Translations under genes and position numbers: made by a program
Shown here: positions 1 through 5,343 of the stretch, piece after piece
Layout: the number at the start of each line of letters is the position of its first letter
How positions within the stretch are numbered: position 1 is the first letter of the stretch
NCBI GenBank assembly: GCA_905192625.1
Contig: CAJJLI010000157.1
Span: 1-6,022 of the forward strand
From: an uncultured Clostridium sp.
GTDB lineage: Bacteria > Bacillota > Clostridia > Lachnospirales > Lachnospiraceae
Direction: 5' to 3'
DNA length: 6,022 nt
Notes under the pieces: generated by a model
Seen by the model: only the letters and a program-made list of their open reading frames with translations
The model's database searches: none
Told to the model about the DNA's origin: nothing

Positions 1-329
1 TTCGTACGACCATTGATGATACCTGCTTTTGTATAACGGCTCTTATTTTTGCCATCTTTGACATTTAACGTAACAAATTCATAATCCGTTGTAAAAGTTA
101 CTACTTCGGAACATCCACGACTATTTTTTACGTAAATCTCATAGCTTGTCTCTGGGTTTAAATTATGAATGGATTGAACTACCTTATTACTTTTACAGTA
201 TAACTCGTTGTTTAGATAGACTTCATAATCCTCTTCTGTATAATAATACCCTTGTTTTACTAATTCAATAACAGCCGTTCTTGCGGACTTAAATAAAATA
301 TTAAATTTCATTTGTTCTGTCGTTTTCAA
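1..329 (-). CDS. Partial N-terminus of a pectinase-type protein with a fibronectin-III-like domain
   Basis: The first 109 codons are visible; the rest runs off the left edge. The TTG at 329-327 is chosen as start because a perfect AGGAGG (343-338) lies 8 nt before it. The first in-frame ATG (311-309) would be 26 nt from that site. Residues 8-82 look like the small beta-sandwich found at the front of many clostridial GH28 polygalacturonases: ARTAVIEL at 16-23, an EVYLNNELY segment at 36-44, LNPETSYEIYV at 57-67, and FTTDYEFVTLNVKD at 79-92. No signal peptide is seen, which suggests a cytoplasmic enzyme acting on imported oligosaccharides. Residues 93-109 do not show the FGAKGDG-type sequence that usually opens the GH28 beta-helix, so the catalytic family is not established; another pectinolytic beta-helix enzyme is possible. 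It starts 32 nt after the upstream gene and is probably co-transcribed with it. Confidence 0.72.
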   Translation of the reverse strand, partial: MKTTEQMKFNILFKSARTAVIELVKQGYYYTEEDYEVYLNNELYCKSNKVVQSIHNLNPETSYEIYVKNSRGCSEVVTFTTDYEFVTLNVKDGKNKSRYTKAGIINGRT

Positions 330-337
330 TTTTTTTC

Positions 338-343
338 CCTCCT
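338..343 (-). promoter_or_regulatory. AGGAGG ribosome binding site that decides a TTG start
   Basis: A perfect AGGAGG on the minus strand is followed by 8 nt and then TTG (329-327). This fixes the start of the leftmost gene at TTG rather than at the ATG six codons further in. Confidence 0.8.
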
Positions 344-361
344 AGCCACTTACTTAACTCA

Positions 362-1249
362 CTATATAGCAGCTATCTTCATTAATAAACCAAGCACTTC
401 ATCATCAAGGTTTTCATCAAGTTGGCGTAATATGGATGCCATCATATCATTGATAGATTTCTCATATTTTTCACTTAATAAAACATTATATTTACATGCT
501 TTTTTCATAGCATAGACTGTCATTAATGACGTCGTTAAGTTTATTTTTTCGGAATTCGTTGAATCATAGATTAGCTTACTAGTATTATCTTGGTATTTTA
601 AAATACCTTTTACAGTTTCCTTCATCCAAACAATAAGCTTCTTATAATGCTCATAAATTTCTTCCGAAGTATTTACTATCGTATCCACCAAAGTCATAGC
701 ATGTAACGCAGACAGTTTTGTATTTATCTCTCCATTTACATATAAGCCGATTTCTTCATTAAAATATGCACCTCTTAACGCTGCAAATTTAGCAATAATA
801 TCATTGTATCCTTCTTTTTTATGGAAAATCGTTTCGTAATTCATGTAAAATGGCATCATTGCAAAATACACATCAAAGATACACTCATTGTGATCTTTTG
901 CTTTTTCAAGTATAGTTTCAGCAGTTCCTAACTTAGGTAAGTAATCACTTGATAATCTATCAATTGCTTTTCTATACTTGATTTCTCCTGTAATATTGTA
1001 TAATGCAAAAAGAACTTCTCCAAGTCGAATTGTATCAATGACTTCATTCTCTATTTTAAATGTAATTTCGCCATCTTCGGAAACTCTGTCTTTCACACTA
1101 TTGATAACAAAATTAATGAAACTATCTTCATTTGTTTTTTTATAAAGCTCGGTAGAACCAAGCAATCTCAAACTCTGAACAAAATCAGCTTTAAGCACTA
1201 TCGTTTTGTTCTTGTCAAAATTTCTTAGTACAAATTGTTCTAAATTCAT
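362..1249 (-). CDS. Diverged GH105/GH88-like (unsaturated uronyl hydrolase-like) protein, possibly a pseudoenzyme
   Basis: A 295-residue, mostly helical soluble protein with no signal peptide. From remembered GH105 sequences (YteR/YesR type), several stretches line up in order: VSEDGEITF (56-64), DTIRLGEVLFALYNITGEIKY (72-92; family DNINPGRVLLDLYEETGDEKY), FDVYFAMMPFYMNYE (125-139; family LDGLYMAEPFYAEYA), ALHAMTLVD (181-189; family GWYAMALVD), ILKYQD (216-221), and a C-terminal TSLMTVYAMKKA. Asp126 matches the family's catalytic Asp (Asp143 of YteR) and Asp72 matches the Asp near residue 88. The usual FWHKK segment is replaced by ILEKA (113-117), the Arg/Gly-Trp motif before the Met-Ala-Leu helix is gone, and most aromatic sugar-binding residues are absent. 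The protein is also shorter than the usual 340-370. True GH105 enzymes remove unsaturated uronic acids from pectin oligomers, which would fit the neighbours, but activity is doubtful here. The ATG has only an AAAGGAAAGG-like site about 15 nt upstream, so translation may be weak. No in-frame alternative start lies between it and the preceding stop. Confidence 0.6.
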   Translation of the reverse strand: MNLEQFVLRNFDKNKTIVLKADFVQSLRLLGSTELYKKTNEDSFINFVINSVKDRVSEDGEITFKIENEVIDTIRLGEVLFALYNITGEIKYRKAIDRLSSDYLPKLGTAETILEKAKDHNECIFDVYFAMMPFYMNYETIFHKKEGYNDIIAKFAALRGAYFNEEIGLYVNGEINTKLSALHAMTLVDTIVNTSEEIYEHYKKLIVWMKETVKGILKYQDNTSKLIYDSTNSEKINLTTSLMTVYAMKKACKYNVLLSEKYEKSINDMMASILRQLDENLDDEVLGLLMKIAAI

Positions 1250-1321
1250 AAATTTATACCAATGCCTTTCCTTTGAATATTAATGCTGATATTTCTAAGT
1301 ATAAGATGCAAATTCTTAAAA

Positions 1322-1380
1322 CTAAAAAGAACAGGCCGTATAAAATCATTTTTTTATTATTAGATTTATACAGCCTGTTC
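1322..1380 (-). terminator. Intrinsic terminator after kduI
   Basis: On the minus strand, 16 nt after the kduI stop, the sequence folds into a long hairpin. The 8-bp arm GAACAGGC (1329-1336 with 1373-1380) is followed by one mismatch and then a 7-bp GTATAAA stem, with a 15-nt AT-rich loop at about 1348-1362. The minus-strand 3' side is followed at once by TTTTTAGTTTT. Read on the plus strand the hairpin has no T-run after it, so it is directed at transcripts coming from kduI. Confidence 0.85.
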
Positions 1381-1396
1381 TATACACCTTATCTGA

Positions 1397-2227
1397 TTAT
1401 CTTATATCCTGCATTGCGCAGCCGTCCATATCATCAAAATCTTGGTTTTCACCAACCATACCCCAGATAAATGTGTATGCTTGAGTACCAGATCCAGAAT
1501 GAATTGACCAGCTAGGAGAAATTACAGCCTCTTCATTTCTCATAACAATATGTCTTGTTTCTGTTGGTTCTCCCATGTAATGGAATACCAAAGCATCTTC
1601 TGGCATGTCAAAGTATAAATATACTTCCATTCTTCTATCATGTGTATGACAAGGCATTGTATTCCAAACACTACCTGGTTTTAATTGAGTCATACCCATA
1701 ACTAGCTGACAACTTTCTACTTGACCTGGAAGAATGTATTTACATATTGTTCTATGATTTGCTGTTTCTAAAGAACCAAGTTCTACTCTTACACAGTTTT
1801 CTGGTTTGATTAATACCGTTGGATATGTTGTGTGTGCTGGTGCACTATTTAAGTAAAACTTCGCTGGATTGCTTGCATCTACGCTAGCAAATGTTATGTC
1901 TTTTGAACCCATTCCAATGTATAAACCATCTTTATACTCGAGTTCATATACTGTACCATCTACAGTTACAGTGCCTTTTCCACCGATATTAATAATACCC
2001 ATTTCTCTTCTTTGTAAAAAGTATTCTGCACGAAGTTCATCTCCAGCAGTTAAAACTAGAGGAGCCTTAACTGGTACTGCAGAACCAGTAATGATACGAT
2101 CAATGTGGCTATACACTAATTTTATGTCATCCACTTGAAACAAATCATCAATTAAAAATTCCTCACGTAAACGATCGGTTGTGTAATGTTTTACATCCTT
2201 TGGGGATGCTGCTGTTCTAAGTTCCAT
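1397..2227 (-). CDS. kduI: 5-keto-4-deoxyuronate isomerase (5-dehydro-4-deoxy-D-glucuronate isomerase)
   Basis: This cytoplasmic cupin-fold metalloenzyme isomerises 5-keto-4-deoxyuronate (the open form of unsaturated galacturonate released by lyases and unsaturated-uronyl hydrolases) to 3-deoxy-D-glycero-2,5-hexodiulosonate, which KduD then reduces to KDG. At 276 residues it matches the family's usual length (278 in E. coli). The zinc ligands are all present: His194, His196 and Glu201 in PCHTHDRRMEVY, and His243 in SWSIHSGSG, each two positions from the E. coli residues 196, 198, 203 and 245. The N-terminus MELRTAASPKDVKHYTT is typical. The start is the ATG at 2227-2225, because AGGAG (2240-2236) lies 8 nt before it. 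A GTG three codons upstream overlaps that AGGAG and cannot be the start. It is preceded by its own promoter with a palindrome and followed by a strong terminator. Confidence 0.95.
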   Translation of the reverse strand: MELRTAASPKDVKHYTTDRLREEFLIDDLFQVDDIKLVYSHIDRIITGSAVPVKAPLVLTAGDELRAEYFLQRREMGIINIGGKGTVTVDGTVYELEYKDGLYIGMGSKDITFASVDASNPAKFYLNSAPAHTTYPTVLIKPENCVRVELGSLETANHRTICKYILPGQVESCQLVMGMTQLKPGSVWNTMPCHTHDRRMEVYLYFDMPEDALVFHYMGEPTETRHIVMRNEEAVISPSWSIHSGSGTQAYTFIWGMVGENQDFDDMDGCAMQDIR

Positions 2228-2255
2228 ATTCAACACTCCTTTTTATTCATTCTAT

Positions 2256-2284
2256 ATTATAAACGAATGTTACATTCGTTTTAG
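2256..2284 (-). promoter_or_regulatory. Putative kduI promoter (good -10, poor -35)
   Basis: A consensus TATAAT lies at 2261-2256 on the minus strand, about 28 nt before the kduI ATG. At 17-bp spacing the -35 position (2284-2279) reads CTAAAA, only about 3 of 6 matches to TTGACA. A weak -35 with a perfect -10 suggests a promoter that is helped by an activator, or one dominated by the regulator bound at the adjoining palindrome. Confidence 0.55.
2261..2281. promoter_or_regulatory. Perfect palindrome at the kduI promoter, likely operator
   Basis: The arms AAACGAATGT (2261-2270) and ACATTCGTTT (2272-2281) are perfect inverted repeats around one central base. The site fills the spacer between the -10 and -35 positions of the putative kduI promoter and touches the -10. 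Size and placement fit a dimeric regulator of pectin or uronate use (LacI- or GntR-type proteins do this job in related bacteria); which one is unknown. Confidence 0.7.
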
Positions 2285-2301
2285 TGACCTAATTTTCCCC
2301 T

Positions 2302-2356
2302 AGAATACAATGTATGCTTTACCTATCTTAAGTAATAAAGTAGCGTACTGCATTCT
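2302..2356 (-). repeat. Imperfect 15-17 nt inverted repeat between kdgK and kduI
   Basis: Arms at 2302-2318 and 2342-2356 are complementary over about 15 bp, with one mismatch, a G-U pair and a 2-nt bulge, around a 23-nt AT-rich loop. No T-run follows on the minus strand (the next bases are AGGGGAAAATTAGG), so it is not a standard terminator. It lies just upstream of the kduI operator. Its role is unknown: it could be an RNA structure at the end of kdgK readthrough transcripts or a decayed repeat. Confidence 0.45.
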
Positions 2357-2375
2357 ATGGTTACATAGTATATAA

Positions 2376-2407
2376 GGGTATTGCCCCAACTAAATGGCAC
2401 AATACCC
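2376..2407 (-). terminator. Possible kdgK terminator hairpin
   Basis: The arms GGGTATTG (2376-2383) and CAATACCC (2400-2407) form a perfect 8-bp, GC-capped stem with a 16-nt loop. On the minus strand it lies about 90 nt past the kdgK stop and is followed by TTATATACT, a modest U-rich tail. The plus-strand side is followed by ATATTTTATTCTT. It is the best terminator candidate for kdgK, but the tail is weak. The rest of the 270-nt gap (2228-2497) holds AT-rich sequence, the imperfect repeat and the kduI control region. Confidence 0.5.
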
Positions 2408-2497
2408 ATATTTTATTCTTAATATCTACATTATCTTAAGTTTAAAACTTTTATTCTAATATAAATATCATCGTAAGTATTTACACTTACTTTTTAA

Positions 2498-3529
2498 TTA
2501 TCTTTGAACACGTCCAGAACCATCTCCGCCTACTAAAGCGTCAACTTCAGAACGAGTTACTAAGTTGAAGTCTCCAGGAATTGTGTGTTTTAATGCAGAT
2601 GCTGCTACACCAAATTCAAGAGCTGATTTAAAATCTTTACCATCAACGAAACCACAGATAGTTCCAGCTGCGAAAGAGTCACCGCCACCTACACGGTCAA
2701 CGATAGGAGTGATTCTGTATTTTCTAGAATGATAGAATTCACCTGTTTCGCCATTGTAGATGCATGCAGACCAACCATTGTCAGATGCTGAATAGCTTTC
2801 TCTTAAAGAGCTGATAACATATTTGAAGTTGAATTTAGCAACCATTTGTTTGAAGATATCTTCATAACCAGCTAATTCCAAATCACCACTAGTTACGTCA
2901 GTGTTACCTGGCTTAAATCCAAGAACTTTTTCTGCATCTTCTTCGTTACCAATGCAAACGTCAACGTATTGCATTAAGTTAGACATAACTTTCTGAGCTT
3001 TTTCAGAAGACCATAATTTCTTACGGAAGTTTAAGTCAACAGAAACTGTGATTCCTTTCGCTTTTGCTGCTTTTAAAGCTGCTTCAGTTACTTCAGCTGC
3101 TTTATCAGAAACTGCTGGAGTGATTCCTGTAAAGTGGAACCAATCTGCACCTTCAAAAATCTTATCGAAATCGAAATCAGAAATTTCTGCTTCAGCGATT
3201 GCAGAGTGAGCACGGTCATAAACAACCTTAGAAGCTCTCATAGCTGCACCTGTTTCAAGGAAGTAGATACCAAGTCTGTCGCCACCGTGAGCTACGTTAG
3301 AAGTATCAACACCCATTTTATTTAATGCTGCAACAGCACAATCACCAATTTCATTTGCAGGAACCTTTGTCACGAAAGATGCATCGTGTCCATAGTTTGC
3401 TAAGGAAACAGCAACGTTTGCTTCTCCACCACCATAGCATACATCAAAGCTTTCTGCCTGAATAAATTTTTGATATCCTGGAGTGGATAATCTTAACATA
3501 ATTTCGCCCATTGTTACAACTTTAGCCAT
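2498..3529 (-). CDS. kdgK: 2-keto-3-deoxygluconate kinase (PfkB/ribokinase family)
   Basis: This enzyme phosphorylates 2-keto-3-deoxygluconate with ATP to KDPG in the cytoplasm, the step where the saturated and unsaturated galacturonate routes join. The 343-residue protein is a complete PfkB-family sugar kinase. The N-terminal sugar-binding segment GGGEANVAVSLANYG is at 33-47, DLNFRKKLW at 165-173, GNEEDAEKVLG (the NxxE-like region) at 194-204, and the C-terminal signature VDRVGGGDSFAAG at 277-289 carries the catalytic base Asp284 and the glycine-rich anion hole. The start is secure: AGGAG (3542-3538) lies 8 nt before the ATG. Placement directly after altronate dehydratase, whose product is KDG, supports KDG over fructose or ribose as substrate. 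It has its own promoter with palindromes, so it can be expressed apart from uxaBA. The KDPG aldolase needed next is not in the window. Confidence 0.93.
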   Translation of the reverse strand: MAKVVTMGEIMLRLSTPGYQKFIQAESFDVCYGGGEANVAVSLANYGHDASFVTKVPANEIGDCAVAALNKMGVDTSNVAHGGDRLGIYFLETGAAMRASKVVYDRAHSAIAEAEISDFDFDKIFEGADWFHFTGITPAVSDKAAEVTEAALKAAKAKGITVSVDLNFRKKLWSSEKAQKVMSNLMQYVDVCIGNEEDAEKVLGFKPGNTDVTSGDLELAGYEDIFKQMVAKFNFKYVISSLRESYSASDNGWSACIYNGETGEFYHSRKYRITPIVDRVGGGDSFAAGTICGFVDGKDFKSALEFGVAASALKHTIPGDFNLVTRSEVDALVGGDGSGRVQR

Positions 3530-3562
3530 TTTTTTATCTCCTTTTTAATAAAATATATTATT

Positions 3563-3580
3563 AATGGTTTTTAAACCATT
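3563..3580. promoter_or_regulatory. Palindrome at the predicted kdgK transcription start, likely operator
   Basis: The arms AATGGTTT (3563-3570) and AAACCATT (3573-3580) are perfect inverted repeats separated by 2 bp. The site starts 3 bp downstream of the -10 element and covers the predicted start point, an ideal place for a repressor. The TGGT...ACCA half-sites resemble operators of GntR-type uronate regulators (UxuR/ExuR), but that link is by eye only. Confidence 0.65.
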
Positions 3581-3583
3581 CCT

Positions 3584-3612
3584 ATTGTACTTAAGAATTG
3601 AAAATAGTTCAA
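3584..3612 (-). promoter_or_regulatory. kdgK promoter (TTGAAC-17-TACAAT)
   Basis: On the minus strand a -35 TTGAAC (3612-3607) and a -10 TACAAT (3589-3584) are separated by exactly 17 bp. They match the vegetative consensus at 4/6 and 5/6. Transcription would begin near 3577, giving a leader of about 48 nt before the kdgK ATG. Confidence 0.75.
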
Positions 3613-3618
3613 CTATTT
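3602..3618. repeat. Palindrome overlapping the kdgK -35 element
   Basis: The arms AAATAGTT (3602-3609) and AACTATTT (3611-3618) are perfect inverted repeats around one base. They cover the whole -35 hexamer of the kdgK promoter. It could be a second operator, but the AT-rich arms make chance more likely than for the other palindromes. Confidence 0.5.
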
Positions 3619-3751
3619 ATTTATAAAATTATATAAAGTATTTAATACCAGAACATTTAAATCAATAAATATACAATTTCTTCCTGTAAAATTTACATCT
3701 TCACGATTTTTTCTTCTTCCATTCCATTTACAAATGTGATTTACTTTACAA

Positions 3752-5233
3752 TTATAAAGTAACACCTTGTTTAAAGATTGCCATATCATGGAATCCTGCT
3801 TCTTCTGATTTGAGTTTTTTACCAGAAGCTATATCTAAGACAAATTGGAATAACTCTTCGGACAATGTGTTTAAATCCTTATCAACTACTAAAGAACCGC
3901 AGTTAAAGTCAATCCAATTGCTCTTCTTATCTGCAAGAGCAGTATTTGTAGAAATTTTCATTGTTGGAACTGGTGATGCAAAAGGAGTTCCTCTACCTGT
4001 AGTAAATAATACCATGTGTGCACCAGATGCTGCAAGAGCAGTTGCTGCAACAAGATCGTTACCAGGAGCACTTAATAAGTTTAAGCCCTTAGTTTTAACG
4101 ATTTCACCATATTTTAATACATCCTTAATTGGCGCATTACCCGACTTTTGAGTACATCCAAGGGATTTATCTTCAAGAGTAGAAATACCACCCTTTTTAT
4201 TTCCTGGTGATGGATTTTCATAAATTGTTTGATTGTGATTTGTAAAATAATTTTTAAAGTCATTGATCAAATCAACTGTTTTATCAAACATTTCTTTTGT
4301 TTCGCAACGTTCCATTAGAAGTGTTTCTGCACCAAACATTTCTGGCACCTCTGTAAGGATTGTTGTTCCACCTTGTGCAACTAAGATATCAGAGAAAGCA
4401 CCTACAGTTGGATTTGCAGTAATACCTGACATACCGTCTGAACCACCACATTTCATACCAATGATTAATTCATCAGCGCCAATTTTTTCACGTTCAAATT
4501 TAGCTGCATAATCAATTAAATCAGCGATTAAACCTTCTGCTGTTTCCATTTCATCTTCAACATCTTGGCATTGTAAGAACTTCACTCTGTTTTCATCATA
4601 ATCGCCAATGTATTCTTTTAAAATAGCGATATTACTATTTTCACAGCCAAGTCCTAACACTAATACGCCACCAGCGTTTGGATGATTGATAAGGTCTGCA
4701 AGAATTGTTCTTGTATATTCTTGATCATCTCCCATCTGAGAACAGCCATATGGATGTGGGAATGCAATAATATCTTCTACAGATCCTGTTAGTTTATTCG
4801 AAAATTGTTTTGTCATTGCTGTAGCAATGTTATTTACACATCCTACAGTTGGGATAATCCAAATTTCATTACGAATACCAACTTTTCCATCGCTTCTTCT
4901 ATATCCATCAAAATAAGCTTTTTCTCTAGATGGTAATGGTGTAAGGTTTGGTTCATAAGTATATTCTAAAACATCACCTAAGTTTGTCTTAATATTATGT
5001 GTATGGATCCAAGCTCCCGCAGACACATTGCTTGTTACATGTCCAATTGGGAAACCATATTTAATTACGTTCTCGCCTTCTGCGATTGCTGATAAAGCGA
5101 ACTTATGTCCACGTGGAATGTCCTCTACTAAAGTAACTGATAACTCCTCGACTAAAAGAGTAGTTCCCTTAGACAAATCTTTTAAAGCAACTGCAACATT
5201 ATCCTTTGGATTAATTTTTATAAAGTCTTGCAT
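3752..5233 (-). CDS. uxaA: Altronate dehydratase
   Basis: This iron-dependent cytoplasmic enzyme dehydrates D-altronate to 2-keto-3-deoxygluconate in the galacturonate pathway. From the chosen start it has 493 residues, near the family's usual 495. An N-terminal SAF-type domain covers about 7-95 (DNVAVAL, PRGHKFAL, GFPIGHV, HTHNIKTNL). The large UxaA/GarD catalytic part follows, with GYRRSDGKVGIRN (about 110-122), HPYGCSQMGDD (160-170), GLGCENSN (194-201), GMKCGGSDGMSG (259-270), GCTQKSGNAP (359-368) and GRGTPFASPVPT (413-424). These carry the conserved Cys and His residues. The start is uncertain between ATG 5242 and ATG 5233. The only ribosome site, AGAAAGG, fits 5233 better by aligned spacing, and MQDFIKINPKDNVAVAL then matches the E. 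coli N-terminus MQYIKIHALDNVAVAL. Starting at 5242 would add MNL. It follows uxaB by about 100 nt, with a hairpin but no visible promoter between them. Confidence 0.95.
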   Translation of the reverse strand: MQDFIKINPKDNVAVALKDLSKGTTLLVEELSVTLVEDIPRGHKFALSAIAEGENVIKYGFPIGHVTSNVSAGAWIHTHNIKTNLGDVLEYTYEPNLTPLPSREKAYFDGYRRSDGKVGIRNEIWIIPTVGCVNNIATAMTKQFSNKLTGSVEDIIAFPHPYGCSQMGDDQEYTRTILADLINHPNAGGVLVLGLGCENSNIAILKEYIGDYDENRVKFLQCQDVEDEMETAEGLIADLIDYAAKFEREKIGADELIIGMKCGGSDGMSGITANPTVGAFSDILVAQGGTTILTEVPEMFGAETLLMERCETKEMFDKTVDLINDFKNYFTNHNQTIYENPSPGNKKGGISTLEDKSLGCTQKSGNAPIKDVLKYGEIVKTKGLNLLSAPGNDLVAATALAASGAHMVLFTTGRGTPFASPVPTMKISTNTALADKKSNWIDFNCGSLVVDKDLNTLSEELFQFVLDIASGKKLKSEEAGFHDMAIFKQGVTL

Positions 5234-5271
5234 AAGATTCATCTGCCTTTCTTTATGAATTTTAATGGAGA

Positions 5272-5314
5272 TGTGTGATTCACTCGTTCACAAGTAACGA
5301 TATCAAACCACACA
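5272..5314 (-). repeat. Hairpin in the uxaB-uxaA spacer
   Basis: On the minus strand TGTGTGGTT (5314-5306) pairs with AATCACACA (5280-5272) over 9 bp, counting one G-U pair. A nested CGTT/AACG stem lies inside the loop. No T-run follows, so it is not a standard terminator. It lies 29 nt or more before the uxaA start and could act in mRNA processing or stability between the two genes, or as a regulator site. The function is not known. Confidence 0.5.
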
Positions 5315-5343
5315 TACACCAAGAAAAATCAATACTATTTATA

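Noticed and set aside
312..515. 67-codon plus-strand frame
   Set aside because: It overlaps the 3' end of the GH105-like gene and the leader of the leftmost gene on the other strand, with no ribosome site and no recognisable domain.
1273..1470. 65-codon plus-strand frame with a hydrophobic stretch
   Set aside because: The hydrophobic segment is encoded by the AT-rich terminator loop and the frame runs into antisense kduI; no ribosome site precedes it.
2228..2236. GTG start for kduI three codons upstream
   Set aside because: The GTG overlaps the AGGAG ribosome site that serves the ATG at 2227, so it cannot be used with that site.
2473..2490. 6-bp hairpin (GTAAGT/ACTTAC) just after the kdgK stop
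   Set aside because: In the direction of kdgK transcription the A-run precedes the stem and no U-run follows, so it is not a terminator for kdgK. There is no plus-strand gene it could terminate.
3685..3697. Palindrome TGTAAAATTTACA in the uxaA-kdgK gap
   Set aside because: It is short, AT-only at its centre and lacks the central CG of a catabolite-repression site; it is expected by chance in this base composition.
3743..3760. ACTTTA/TAAAGT inverted repeat spanning the uxaA stop codon
   Set aside because: It has six A/T-rich pairs, overlaps the coding end and has no T-run; it is too weak to call a terminator.
3810..4151. Open frame of 113 codons on the plus strand
   Set aside because: It lies wholly antisense to uxaA, has no ribosome binding site or family resemblance, and arises from the codon pattern of the real gene. 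The same holds for plus-strand frames at 1869-2138, 3134-3325, 4263-4511, 5028-5258 and 5752-5934.
5278..5291. Catabolite-repression-like sequence TTCACTCGTTCACA
   Set aside because: It differs from the cre consensus at two or more key positions and falls inside the hairpin with no promoter near it.
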